Part shown: positions 1-12,124 of the stretch, piece by piece
Layout of the letters: every line of letters begins with the position of its first letter
Numbering within the stretch: position 1 is the first letter of the stretch
Assembly: GCA_013420905.1 (NCBI GenBank)
Contig: JAAXNY010000001.1
Location: 3,162,001 to 3,226,000, forward strand
Origin: Collybia mongolica
Taxonomy: Eukaryota; Basidiomycota; Agaricomycetes; Agaricales; Clitocybaceae
Reading direction: 5' to 3'
Length of the DNA stretch: 64,000 nucleotides
Notes under the pieces: model-generated
What the model saw: only the letters and a program-made list of their open reading frames with translations
Databases searched by the model: none
Told to the model about the DNA's origin: nothing
Position numbers and translations under genes: made by a program

Positions 1-2275
1 TGCCAGCTTCCAGAGCTTCATGTACTTCAAGTTTTTGCCGCATCAACAAATCAGGCTCGAGTACTTGAGGGGGGCATATTGAAGATTCTGGCTCCCCGAG
101 ACATCCGTTTGGCGCAAGGTCAACTCCTTGTATGATTTTTTCCTTGGCTGTTATAATCGTGTCCATTGGCTCCGCATCGGGCCATACTATGGTCACTTCC
201 TCAATGAACCACGCCTCCTCATCGACAGGTCCATCGGCTATGGCATCATTGTCCTCCACGATGGGCTGTAAAATGGTGTCCATTCGGACTGAATCATCAT
301 CAACTTCTACGGTTTGATGTTCAAGAAGTCGAACTTGATCGGCAACGTCATGTTCTATCCCAAAGTTCCAGGCGTCGTCCCACGACCAAGATTCTATTGC
401 TCCAACAGGTGATATTTGGCTATAATGGGGTATTGAAATATCAGCATGCCCAACAGGTTGATCTTCACGTAGAGAAAGCGAAGGAGGTGAGATAGGGGCA
501 AAGGCAATGGGGACGACAATTGCTGGCTCGGATACCTCAGGAACTTCAGATTCATTTGCTGGAGTCGTAGAGTCGACTAGGGGGAATTCAACAAAGGGCA
601 TTGGCGTTGGGGGCTCAACGGTCACTGAGATATTTTCGTCAGAGACACTAGATCGAACCGGACGCTCTGAAAGACTCAAATTCGGTGTGTCATGGGGTGG
701 GACTAGGTGGAAAGAGTCTAGGACGATGGGCGAGGTCAAGGTTTTGGGGGCGGGTATGATCGTTCCAATATCTCCTCTTGCGTTGTACTCCGGAACAGGC
801 TGCGTCCAAGCCTCGTCATCAGCTGTTACTGTATCGAGTTTGCTTTCTTCACCAAAACTGACAAAGTATCCTTGCTCAGCAACACCAGCCCACTCAGCAT
901 CTTGATCAATACTGGTCTCCAAATCAACCAACTTCTCGTCGGACTTTTGTAGCTTGGAGGAGGTCGGCAAATGTGTGGCTATTGGGGTGAGCTCGATGTC
1001 CGAAGAAATGAGCGAGGGCAGGGCGTCGAAACGATGTAGTGAGGATCCCAAGGTAGCCATTCTCACATGATTATCCGCCCTTGCAAACGTCGATAATCCT
1101 GGTGGTGTCAATGGGAATTCAGTAGTACTAGGTGTACGTGATGAATCCGGGTTATGCGACGAAGAAGACGGAAGGGCAGGGGTTGGGAGGGCGGCAGAGC
1201 GTATGGGCGGGGAGGAAGAGTCGTAGACGATAAGTGGAACCTGTGGGGCGGGGCTTGAGGCCTGTCCTTGTGAACGCTTAAATGCTTGCATCAGAGGATT
1301 AGTGGGTTGTGGCTCTTGATCATCTTCTGTGTCCAAATCGAATGCCCAGATGTGAGATGTCGAAACAGGAGCGACATGGTGTGCAGGGATAGGAATGGGA
1401 ATGAGAGGGCCTTCGCTTCCTGGCGAGAAACGGTGTGTTCCCAAGTCAGATGAAGAAGAAGAGGGTTCCTTTGACGACATAGTGTCATAAGAATCTCCAG
1501 AGGAAGCGGACTCAGAAGAGGACGAGAAGTCAATGAGCAAGGCTTGCGGTGAAGGCGTGGTTGGAGCTGAGGAACCTCCATTGACACTTGCAAGAGGTGA
1601 TGAGGGCACGGCAAGATGACGGGTGGGGACACCGAGAGACCTGCTCCGACGGTGTGATGCTGATTTTCCCCTGTTCCTAGACTTGGACGCTGGGAAGATA
1701 GAAAACTTAAAAGGATTGCTGACACGTCGTGCGTGTACTGGGAAAGGCGCAGTCGGGGGTAGGGTAGCCGTATCCGGATACTGAGGAAGGGTGTCCAGAC
1801 TTGAAGAGCGTGAAAGGAGACCTGATGTAACCGAGTCTTTCCCAACATTAGAGGAGCCAGCGAAGACGCCTACACGTAGGCTAGGACTCGGCGTAGGGAT
1901 TGATTTCACGGACGTGGGCAACAACTCAACACCACTAAGTCCTAGGCGACCTTTAGCACCTTGCCCCTTACCGCGCAACCATCGATAGTTGGGCAGACGG
2001 AGACCAAAGCTCAGACTTGGGTTGAAGTGTTTGAAAAGACGCGAGAGGGCGAATGCAACGAGCACAAAGACGAGGGTTAGAGTAAGCAAAGGCAAGAGCG
2101 AAGAGGACTCGGGAGGTGATGGAGAGTCGGCGGGGAGGGCAGCGCGTGGGGCGAGGTCGTGACGGTCGTGAGCGACAGCGAGCGGGCTAAGTATTGTAAT
2201 TAGCTAGAAAACGATTAATATGATAGCAAATGGAACTTACAACAGGAGAGAGCGTCCCAAAACTTGAATATACAT
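1..2275 (-). CDS. Membrane-anchored Ser/Pro-rich protein, 3' part outside window
   Basis: Function not recognised. Exon 1 is 2275-2241 (ATG at 2275-2273, 11 codons plus 2 nt). A 54-nt GT-AG intron follows at 2240-2187, and exon 2 then stays open from 2186 to base 1, about 740 codons without a stop. Residues about 39-56 (LLPLLTLTLVFVLVAFAL) form one hydrophobic helix, so the protein is probably a single-pass membrane protein with a short N-terminal segment. The rest is low-complexity Ser/Pro/Glu-rich sequence with no fold I can name. The stop codon lies beyond the left edge. The intron phase fits exactly, which supports the start; the function stays open. Confidence 0.6.
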
Positions 2276-2441
2276 ACTCGTCGTCGTGGGGGTCGTGGTC
2301 GTGGTCGTGAGGACAGCCAAACAGCCGTTCAACTTAAGCCTCAACCAAACTCAACACGAGGATCCATGCTGGCACGCCACGAGGCCATCATATTATTTCA
2401 ATCTTATCTTATCTTCGTCGTTTACATCAATCAATATTCCT
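2276..2441. other. Intergenic, GTC/GTG-rich microsatellite
   Basis: Short gap between the membrane-protein start and the BTB-gene stop. It holds a degenerate CGTCGTGG/TCGTGG run around 2277-2310 and otherwise nothing I recognise. Confidence 0.4.
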
Positions 2442-4577
2442 TTAATCCAGTCCAAACCACAGCCCCAAATTCTCCCAAGCTTTCTCGCGTCCACTCGCCC
2501 ACGCCTTCTTCCTCGTGTCTATGCACGCCTCACAGAAACCCTCCTCCGCCCAGGGTGCATCTATCAGCGCCTGAAACCCACACACCGGATCCGCGTGATA
2601 CTCTTCGTATATTCCCGAGTCGATCACCAGTTTTGCATGTGCTTGCATCGAGAGTGTTCTGTTGGTACTAGTGCAAGCGGCTACAGCTGGCTGCTTGGTC
2701 GCATTCCCTGCGACAGTTGCTAGTCCATCGGCATTCGGTGGGTTGAGAGAAGGGTCGTTATCAGGTCCCATAGCCAGAGCAGAACAATCTGGGAAAACTT
2801 TCGGAGAAGTTGCAGTTAACAACCATAGCGAAGTCAACCGTTCTCGAGCCTTTACAAGCGCTTTAAAATCTGCTGGCGATAGCTCGACAGTTTCCGTATC
2901 GCCAATACCTTGCTCGTTGTCGCTACCCGCTTCTTCTGTCTGGCCAAACCCTTCAAGTCGCACAAGCTCATACATCGCCCGCTTAAGCGTGCTCAGAAGG
3001 TTGCAATGTCGTGCAAGGGAGATACTCTCTGTGGCAAATGGAATACGGTTCGTTGTCAGATCGGTAAGGTTGGGTGACCACATGTCCCCAAGATATTGTG
3101 ACGCCCATTTTTCAAATTCATTAAAAGAAAGCAGCGAGGATGCCCGTAGGACGGAGGCCATGACCCGGAATGGAGGTGTCTTGTACACAAATGTACTGTA
3201 GAGGCAGGGTCATGAGGAGTCCATGAAAAACACGAGAAAGACACACATCCCCTCTTCCATGGCATCTAGCAATGTCACAAATTCCTCGACCCTAACACCC
3301 GTTTGATCCAAATACAGAACATTGGCCTCACTATCCCACTCTGCAACCCGTTCGCCATCGTCGATGCGGTCAAACGTATGCTTGAACCATTCACTATGTT
3401 GAGCGAGTCGACTTCGTTGCAACTTGAAACGGGTACTCTTAATTTGCACAAGAACACTGCCATCGAGATGCCAATGGGTTTGATGTTTTCTGTACCGTCC
3501 ATTCCCTATTTTGGGACGCTTGGAGGGACGTGGTTGTGTGGACACTAGAGTCTGAACAGATAAATCGGTATGTTTGCGTTTTCGCTTAGCGTCTCGTGTG
3601 TCAATTCGCCGTTTGATATTTGAGAGTGGCGTGGAACTCGGTCCTGGTAAAGTGGTGGGTACAACTGGTTGGCAGATAGGAGGGGGGAACCACAATATAC
3701 CTGATCTTGGTACCTTCGATTGTGCTTGTGTGGGATATTGTCTACCCGAATCCGAGTCCACAATTTCAATAACAGATTTTTCTGGAGATTCTACGACATA
3801 GTAACTTGGCTTGTGGGATGATCCCGAAATGTGGGGACTTGCTGTGTCATGCTTTTTGACTGTGTTGCCGACATTCACCTTGATATCACGTGTTGAGTCG
3901 TCCCGGGCCGTTATTGATCGGCGTTGATTAACCTGTGAGGCGCTGTAGGGTGGTCTTGTGCGTGCAAGCATATCAGCCACTTCAGGAAGGGAGTCAGAGT
4001 CAGAGTTGTAGTCGTTGGTTCCGTCAGGAGTCTGTGCGCGCGACGTTGGCTCGTCGAGGATTTGAGAGGGTTGGGGAGGCGTTAACGGGAACGGTCGTGG
4101 CGTATTCCCGGGAAGAACAAACGCCTGTAGCTGTGGTGTAGCGACCATATCCTGCCTTTCACAGCTGGGTTTTGGACCACTCGAGGGATTTAGACACTGG
4201 GTTTGGGTGAGTGGGACGCTACTATTTTCTTCTGTTATAAATGGATTGGGAATTCGTGGTGACTTCCAGGACTAGTGTGGTCGAGTGGACGTACTCTGAT
4301 GGGCTCTAGTTATCGGGGAGGTAGAATTCCCCATCCCCGAGTCAGAATCCTCAGGATCAAGCTGATCGACTTCTAGTAATACAGTCGAGGCATGTTCGGA
4401 GTTTCTCGAGTCTACTGGTTACTGCAACTTACCAGGTTCTGGCTCGTCGTGGAGGTTGTTTTCGAGGCTGTCGTTGGTTTCGCGAAACTTAATGTGGGAA
4501 GTCTGAGGAGACTGGCTGGCGAGGGGTTGGACGTTGTTTAGACAGGAAGGGCTCATGAATTTCAAAAGCGCTAGCAT
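2442..4577 (-). CDS. BTB/POZ domain protein
   Basis: Five exons: 4577 (or 4556)-4433, 4372-4295, 4231-3247 and 3195-2442; introns are 60, 63 and 51 nt, so four coding exons in all, and every phase closes. The product is 646 aa from ATG 4556 or 653 aa from 4577. A long disordered Ser/Pro/Lys-rich N-terminus precedes a BTB fold starting around GSVLVQIKSTRFKLQRSRL. The fold continues across the last intron into PPFRVMASVLRASSLLSF and KWASQYL, the usual fungal BTB second half. The C-terminal part ends in a Trp-rich tail. Fungal BTB proteins of this kind are lineage-expanded and mostly uncharacterised, and may be adaptors or nuclear proteins. A start at 4148 would give a shorter 551-aa protein. 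The two upstream exons are inferred only from splice sites and frame. Confidence 0.75.
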
Positions 4578-4820
4578 GAACACGAGCTTGTCACATCCAC
4601 GTGTTGTTACTAAACCGTACCATTGATAATTAATTGTTATCACGGAGACATGAATTCGTTGACCTCGCTGGTCTACAATACACCTGGCGATCCTATACGT
4701 AGGAAACTGCGCGAATATCTTTCATATTGGCCGTGACCTCAAGTATAAAACTCCTTGAGCATTAAAGCAAGTGAAACGATGTAGGTAGAAGAATGCATTA
4801 CGCGAATCCACTATCAGGTA

Positions 4821-5428
4821 TTACGATGGATTGCCATTGACATGCTGTGTTTCAACGGCATCTGTAGCTTTTGTTACAAAATAGGCTTCAAGCTCGGGAA
4901 AGTTCTGAGCGAGCGCCTCGTCGAGATATTGTCGATATGACTATTCATGCACTGAGTCACAGTTGTCAAAATTGGCAAATAAACGTACGTCGATTGCAGC
5001 AATTTTTCCGTTCATAAATTGGTTCTCAGTCGCAGCACGCTCAAGCCTCTCGCGCGTGAGCTGCATAGGGTTCTTTGAATTGTCAATGTCTGCTAAAACC
5101 TGCACGGGGATCATGGTAGATATATGATGTGCCATATCGTCCACGGTAGCGAGGTGATTTACTACCTCATTGCTGAGCCCGATCCGGCTTCAATGAGACG
5201 ATACGGAACCGAAGAAATTGGTACGCACACTCTTAAGCCAACCTGCTTGCCACCGCCTGGCTTGTCGCGCTCTTTGGTAGAGTCATTAATTACCGTTGTT
5301 CCGAGGTTGTAGAGTGCGTTGGCCAGGCCTAGGAGCTCCAGTTCCAAGTCACCTTGTGTGCCAGTAGGCGGCGGAGACTGTGATGACCTTGGGGAATCAG
5401 GTGCGGTTCCTGTTTGGCGCGGAGCCAT
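4821..5428 (-). CDS. MED10: Mediator complex subunit 10
   Basis: Three exons: 5428-5229, 5172-4989 and 4940-4821; introns 56 and 48 nt; 167 aa. Med10 (yeast Nut2) is a middle-module subunit of Mediator, which links activators to RNA polymerase II. The family block is clear: LELELLGLANALYNLGTTV near residue 32, then DDMAHHISTMIPVQVLADID and NPMQLTRERLERAATENQF, ending in SYRQYLDEALAQNFPEL. An in-frame ATG at 5488 would add 20 residues, but MAPRQTG at 5428 sits just before the conserved region and is preferred. The gene is divergent from the next gene with 180 bp between start codons, probably a shared promoter. Confidence 0.93.
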
Positions 5429-5608
5429 GTCGTCCAAGAGAAGGGCCTTTGTTTGGTTCTTGTTTGTCCCCGTCTCTTCATCAACCATATATTTTTCCCC
5501 GCCGCTGCCGGACCCGTTTTTTTTTATCTTTTCTTATATTATACATCCATCTCAGACTCGAGTTTGTATTTCTCTATTGTGCTTATACCTCGAATTATTT
5601 CTCTCGCC
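5429..5608. promoter_or_regulatory. Bidirectional promoter, MED10 / hypothetical gene
   Basis: A 180-bp space separates two divergent start codons. It is pyrimidine-rich towards the + gene. No factor site is asserted. Confidence 0.4.
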
Positions 5609-7150
5609 ATGCCCACTTTTTCACATCCAAACTCCCCGACTCCCTCAATGTCTCCAAGGATGCCTCAAGAACAGAAATGGACCGTCTCCCCCGAATTCGG
5701 TGATGCCCTCATGACTGCCATGCGAGAACGTACGGAATCTGGTGGACCGGTTCCACGACTACCTTCCCTGTTACAACTACCCGGCTCAAACACTATTCCA
5801 AAGCCTGCATCCGTCCCTGAGATCAGTCCTGATAATGCAAAACTTACCATGAAGACGCGTGTGGCGGTTCGTGACAAAACCCCCCATCGTTTCCAAGTGG
5901 TACCGCTGCGCGAAATAAGTTCTTTCGCTTTGCCGGCTCAGGATACGACGCCGTTATCGAAGACCCCAAGAGGTGCTCTCTATATAGCGAAATTGAACAT
6001 CAATGGTGGGAACAAAACCCGTGTAGGTCTAACATTAGTTCGTTAGCAAACTCTCATTCTCCAAAATCAGACACTTGGCGTGGACGAAAACTCTGTTTCT
6101 GCGATCGCCCAACTGCAAGAACGGACGCCTGCTGTCACGTCTGAGCGACATGAACGGGTGCAAATTCTCGCCGAAAGAAATGGAAATCCACCTGACCTGG
6201 AAAGTACCTGCTTAGCTATCCACACCTCAAGTCCTATTGTATCAAACCTACCCGAAGAGCAGCATGCCCCTGCTCATCGGACTCTACTCTCACCAGTTTT
6301 GGAGAAAGTTCAACCTCACCTTGTAACTGTCCACCGTTCGTCAATGCCCGTGCGCTCTATACTCCGCAGCAGAAATGCCAACGAACACGACTACTCTCAT
6401 GTCAAGTCCCCGAGTCTTGGGAGTCTGCACGAAAAACCACCACCTTCACAACAACATGATTATGCAACACTACCCCGAGTTGGATGCCGCAAGCGTACGA
6501 ATACTTTATCTATCGACAATTCTGCCCTTCTGAGGGGCGACCTGGCAATATATGAAGAAACCAAGAATCTTGAACGCCGCCGTCCTCTGGAACACAATGC
6601 GTTGAAGAGGCATGCCATCTATACGCAATCACTTTATGTACCACACGATGAACGCGGGTCCTTGCCCGGAACAAAACCTTTCACTATTGAATATAAAAAG
6701 CCGCCGTTCTTGGACACCAAGGAAGATGCCAGCGACTTGAACCCTCGCCAACGTCGAGTGTCGAGGTCTTCTCTGCAATCTAATAATTCAGCTGCGCGTT
6801 CACCACACCAGGTCTCCGGAAACTACACCGCTCTGTGCTTAGCTGTCCCACATACACCTAGATCTGTCTTTCCGTCGTCGTCCTTTACTCAGGGCTTTTC
6901 TTCAGACTCACAGTCGTCAATCTCGTCGATATATTCGCAGGATTGTCTCTCCTTAAATTCCCAGAACTCGCAAGCTACATTAACTCAGACTCGACCGTTG
7001 ACACATTCTCGTTTGTCTTCTGATTATCAGCTGATTGTGAGGAGGCAGACCAGGGAATATGGAAAGGGGACGACGATGGTGGATCACCCTATAATTGTTG
7101 CACTTCTGGCTGAAGTTGATGAAGTGCTGAAAGAATGGCAGTCTATCTAG
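5609..7150 (+). CDS. Uncharacterised Ser/Thr-rich protein
   Basis: Two exons, 5609-6022 and 6071-7150, with a 48-nt phase-0 intron; 497 aa. The product is hydrophilic and Ser/Pro/Arg-rich with no signal peptide or membrane helix. I recognise no domain. The region around [17 protein letters not shown] is a low-complexity Ser/Gln tract, and the C-terminus ([18 protein letters not shown]) looks helical and is the part most likely to be folded. The start ATG is preceded by a CT-rich leader typical of fungal transcripts. Function unknown. Confidence 0.65.
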
Positions 7151-7243
7151 TTCACGACAAATTGTTGTACATTACTGTATATATTTCAGGCGGGGGTGAC
7201 CCTAACCCGGAATTCGTTCCAGGGGACCGCCGGTCACATGATG

Positions 7244-7256
7244 TTCTAGAGAATTC
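7244..7256. promoter_or_regulatory. Heat-shock element-like motif
   Basis: TTCTAGAGAATTC reads as TTC-nn-GAG-nn-TTC, one base from a three-unit heat-shock element (the middle unit should be GAA). It lies 88 bp upstream of the HSP60 start, a plausible place for Hsf1 binding. Confidence 0.4.
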
Positions 7257-7344
7257 CTGTCCAAATTCTAAAAAAATTGCTCGCCTTCCTACATTACACT
7301 TTTCTTTTAAATCTCATCCTTTCCCAATTTTCATCCTTCCAAAA

Positions 7345-9250
7345 ATGCATCGTCTGTCGACCACATCATCTCGGTCTCTCCGCCGTGCTGCAGCCAAGGC
7401 CATAAAGCCTACTTTGACCCGTGGTGCTCACAAGGAGATCAAGTTCTCGAATGAGGGCAGAGCGAGCATACTCAAGGGTGTTGATATTCTTGCTAACGCG
7501 GTCAGTGTGACTTTGGGCCCTAAAGGTTTGTATCTAGTCCACAGCTATTCGTCTCATGTTGCTCACCCTATGGTCAGGTCGTAATGTTATTATTGAGCAG
7601 TCTTTTGGTGGCCCAAAAATCACGAAAGGTGAGTTACACGTCAAATATAGAGATTAGGCAAGTCGTTCATGGATATGTCATGCAGACGGTGTCACTGTGG
7701 CTAAGTCAATAACGCTCAAAGATAAGTTTGAGAACCTTGGTGCACGCCTTGTCCAGGACGTAGCCCAAAAGACCAATGAAATTGCTGGAGACGGCACGAC
7801 CACCGCTACCGTTCTTGCGCACGCGATCTATTCAGAAGGTGTGAAGAATGTTGCTGCTGGGTGTAACCCTATGGACTTGCGCCGAGGGTCACAGGCCGCC
7901 GTCGACCGAGTCGTCGAGTTTCTTTCGGCTAACACCAAAACCATCACCACCACCGCTGAAATCGCTCAGGTTGCAACAATTTCTGCGAATGGTGACACTC
8001 ATGTTGGTAATCTCATTGCTCAAGCCATGGAGAAGGTTGGCAAGGAGGGTGTCATCACTGTTAAAGAGGGCCGCACCATTGAAGATGAGATCGAGATCAC
8101 CGAGGGCATGCGCTTTGACCGTGGTTTTATCTCCCCTTACTTCGTTACGGACGTAAAAGCTCAGAAAACCGAATTTGAGAAACCCCTCATCCTGCTGAGT
8201 GAAAAGAAAATATCCCTCCTTCAGGATATACTCCCATCACTTGAAGCTGCTGCCCAAGCACGGCGACCTTTAATCATCATTGCTGAAGATATAGATGGTG
8301 AAGCACTTGCGGCCTGTATCCTTAACAAACTGCGAGGTCAACTTCAAGTAGCTGCGGTCAAGGCTCCTGGCTTCGGTGACAACCGCAAATCCATTCTTGG
8401 CGATCTTGCGATCTTGACTGGCGGCACTGTCTTTACTGACGAGCTCGATATCAAGCTTGAGCGTGCAACCATTGACATGCTAGGATCAACGGGCTCGATC
8501 ACTATTACGAAAGACGACACAATCATCCTTAACGGCGAGGGTTCCAAGGACGCCATTCAGGCTCGTTGTGAACAGATCAGATCCATCGTCATGGATCCTA
8601 CTACCTCGGAATTCGACCGCTCCAAACTCCAGGAACGTCTCGCCAAACTCAGCGGCGGCGTTGCTGTAATCAAGGTTGGTGGGTCAAGCGAGGTCGAGGT
8701 TGGGGAGAAGAAGGACAGATATGACGATGCTCTCAATGCGACTCGTGCTGCTGTTGAAGAGGGTATCCTTCCAGGAGGTGGTGTTGCTCTTCTCAAAGCT
8801 AGCTTGATGCTTGCCACACAATCACCAGGCAGTGGCTCCGCAAGCTCTCCGTTCTCCCCTGATGCGAAGCCCATCCCTACAGAGAATTTCGACCAAGAGC
8901 TTGGTGTCGCCATCATTCGCCGCGCGTTGACGAACCCTGCTCGTGCAATCCTTAGTAACGCTGGGGAAGAATCAAGTGTAATTGTGGGTACATTATTGGG
9001 CAAATATGGTGCTGCGGACAAATTTGGATGGGGTTACGATGCCGCCAAGGGTGAATATGTAGACATGATCAAGTCGGGCATTGTCGACCCCTTGAAGGTT
9101 GTAAGAACAGCTTTGGTTGATGCTAGTGGCGTGGCTAGTCTCCTAACAACAAGTGAGTGCTGTGTTGTTGATGCACCCGAGGAAGACAAGGCAGCACCTG
9201 GTGGGATGGGTGGAGGTATGGGTGGGATGGGAGGTATGGGAGGATTCTGA
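7345..9250 (+). CDS. HSP60: Mitochondrial chaperonin HSP60
   Basis: Three exons: 7345-7525, 7578-7628 and 7686-9250; introns 52 and 57 nt; 598 aa. This is the group I chaperonin (GroEL homologue) that folds proteins imported into the mitochondrial matrix. The N-terminus [19 protein letters not shown] is a basic, Ser-rich targeting peptide. After it come [20 protein letters not shown] (ATP-binding start), [12 protein letters not shown] (catalytic Asp loop), the apical-domain segment [11 protein letters not shown], and a terminal Gly-Gly-Met repeat. Length and motif order are normal for the family. The gene is convergent with SEC61. An HSE-like site lies upstream. Confidence 0.97.
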
Positions 9251-9906
9251 GTGAATAAGTGGACACGTTGCGCCCTGTAGGAGTGATGGGGGGAGCATAA
9301 TAAAAGTAACATTCTCGCTTTATTACTCATTACATTTATAACATTATCTATACGCATCGCATCTTGTTATCCTAGCTTTCCATGTTCTTATAGTTCTCGA
9401 ATCCCACCACCACTCAGTATCTTTGGGTCTGTTCTCAACTTGCAATGGGAATGACTTCTTGCAAATGTGAGAATAATATTAGGCGAGTTGATAGAATATA
9501 TATATACAAACCACAATTAATGAGAAATATTAAACTGACATACACCAAGGCTACTTCGTCATGATCAATATATACACATGGTAAACACAGCTCATACTTT
9601 TAAACGGTTTTTGTGATATCACTTAATCGAAGGGAACTCATGATAATCAGGATAAATGAGAGCCGAATAAGATAAAAACACTTTTACACGGGAAGGCAGT
9701 AATAGACGGGGTCAAGAAGTAAGATAGAGAACGAGTTGAACCTTCCTATCCTGCCTTGCTCCTTCCCGCTTTTCCCAGACTGTTGTCCATCAGCCTATCC
9801 TTCGCCCGACCGACTTGAATTTGCACATGAACAAAAGTGCACTTCCTCCCCTCTCCAATACCTCTATGACAGCGCGTGAAGCTCGTAGAGCACAGTTATG
9901 CGAGCT
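9251..9906. other. Intergenic 3' region, HSP60 / SEC61
   Basis: An AT-rich 656-bp gap between two convergent stop codons. It should hold both 3' untranslated regions. I see no ORF or RNA gene. Confidence 0.5.
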
Positions 9907-11776
9907 TTACATCAGGTCTCCGAACGCAGCCATCTCTGGTCCACCGGATTCCCGGAGGCCAATCTCCCAGTCTGTCATTCAAGTTCAGTATTAGAGTCGA
10001 TCAGCAATGTGGGAGGGAACTCACAGCTGTAAATGATGGTCACCGCCATGAGGATACCTGTTCCACTGCCGATAGCACCCATCAGGTCGGCAGCGACGGA
10101 CAAGAGGCCAAGGATAGCACCACCAAAGGCAGCGGCAGTGGGAATAACGCGCTTGAGCTCCTTGTACATGGAACCTTCACGGTGACCGGCCATAACCTAT
10201 GAACTACCATGTCAATTTCTACTCAGTACTTGCATTCCGGCACGTACCATCTGTTGGTCCTTAAGTTGCTTAGCAACGTCCCTGGGACCGGATCCGGAGA
10301 CCTCAATCCATGTCTTGGAGAATAGGGCACAAGCGGAGAGCATGAAGGTGATGTAGACGGCTGTGTGGATGGGGTCGAGGATAGCTTCTTTCATGGTGTG
10401 AGGGGGCGAGATGTAGTACGCAATTCCAGACTTGGCAACAAGCTGAGGAGAGTCATCCATGGGCTGTATAGAACACGTTATCAGCCAACATGACAAGAAG
10501 ATTAAATGAGATGGGAAACTAACCTCCCAGACGCCGAGAAGCTTGACGAAAAAGTTGCTAGGGAAACGGGTGGCAAGCATCTGTGAAACGATAAATACGT
10601 TTGAAGTAAGAGCAGATTCCAACATAATGGGCATGTTGGAAGTGTAGAAAAGCTTGACAGGGTAAGAGCCGCGCTGGCCGCGGAACTTGTTGCTCTTGAC
10701 AGGGATTTCAATGCGGAACCCTTGGAGGTAGATGACGACAGCGAAGATAGCAATGGTGGCAATGAGGTTCATCACGTTAGGAAGGCGGTCTCTCCAGAAG
10801 GCCTCACGCAATGCTCGGCCCTTGTCATTCCATGTGAACAGGAGATGGAAGAGGGCAACGAGAGCACCTTCGAACTCGGGACCGCGGCCAGTGTTTATGG
10901 TAGTGGGCGAAAATGCCTTCCACACGATAGACTCGCAGATGTTGGTGGCGATGAAAAGGTTGATACCTGAGCCGAGACCGTAGCCCTTTTGAAGGAGCTC
11001 GTCGAGAAGGATGACGATCAGGGCAGCAACCACAAGTTGGATGATGAGGAGCAAACAGACACCTGCACCAAGATCACTGGGTTGGCCGTAAAGACCAGTC
11101 AAGACGTAGACGGTTGCTTGACCGAGTGAGATGATAAGAGCAAAGACTGAAAGAAGAGATTTCGTCAGTCGTGAATCAAATGGTGCAGTAAAGTCGCGTC
11201 AGCGACGTGGCAAGGCTGCCGACATGCTGGAGTTGTAAATATTGCACCAACTCGCAGCAAATGACGCGCTGCGGGTGTCCAGAAGGGTGAACTCACGTTT
11301 CTGACCTCCGCTGAAGAGCGCGCGATCTTCCTTCAACGCAAAGTCGACGTCGATGAGGTTAGCGCCGGCGAGAAGTTGCATGATCATTCCAGAGGTGACG
11401 ATGGGCGTGATTCCCAATTCCATGAGGGTGCCACGATTCGAGGCAAGGATGACTCGCATCCAATAAAGAGGGTCTGACGAGTCGGACGACATGATGCCAT
11501 ACAGGGGTACTTGGGAACAGACCAAGAAGATGAGAAGGGTGACAGCCGTCCATAATATTTTTTGGTTGAAAGGCACCTGGAACGGGGGGTTGGTTAGGTA
11601 TGCTGATTTGTGGAGACGACGAGGCGTCGACCTACCTTGCGGTCCGGCGAAGAAACCTCAGGAAGAATGGGAAGGAATGGTCGAACTAGATTGAGAAACC
11701 GAACTGTAGAAAGAGAGGTCAGACTTTTTCAAGAAGTATATGAATGAGAGAGAAATAGATACGAACAGCCGCTCAT
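9907..11776 (-). CDS. SEC61: Protein translocation channel subunit Sec61 alpha
   Basis: Seven exons: 11776-11767, 11703-11636, 11576-11297, 11146-10524, 10463-10248, 10196-10025 and 9971-9907; 477 aa, the usual family length. It forms the ER translocon pore. Landmarks are [20 protein letters not shown] at the N-terminus, [16 protein letters not shown], the plug/TM2 region [29 protein letters not shown], the cytosolic loop [38 protein letters not shown] and the tail [12 protein letters not shown]. Exon 1 is only 10 nt. The 60-nt intron at 10464-10523 is in frame and stop-free, so retention would not truncate the protein. The intron at 11147-11296 is unusually long (150 nt). The gene lies directly downstream of SND3 on the same strand. 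Confidence 0.97.
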
Positions 11777-12124
11777 GATGGAGGATGGTGAAGGAGCGGA
11801 GGAAAGACTGTTGAGAGTTGAAAACCGTTAAAGAGAGTCGAGAATCGTGATCGCCACCTCACAACTTTTCCCAGACGTGGCAGATTATGTAAGATTCGGG
11901 TTAGGGTTACACGTAACTCGACAAAAAGTCTAATCATGCTGCACCCAAACCAAAAAAAAGAAAGAATTTTAAAAGAACATTATAAAAGTCAACAATGTTG
12001 GTATTTTGTTCGCCCCCATCCTGGGCAATCTACAATAGGTCCAAGTAGATAGGTATTAAGAGACATAAATAAACACCTCCCCCGCCGTCTGCCAGTAAAC
12101 CCAACAAAAATATCTATCTTTCGG
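11777..12124. other. SEC61 promoter / SND3 3' region
   Basis: The 348-bp space between the SND3 stop and the SEC61 start, with AAAAAAAGAAAG-type tracts. No specific site is claimed. Confidence 0.4.

Noticed and set aside
11147..11296. snoRNA in the 150-nt SEC61 intron
   Set aside because: CTGA boxes are present near the 3' end, but no C box and no convincing terminal stem.
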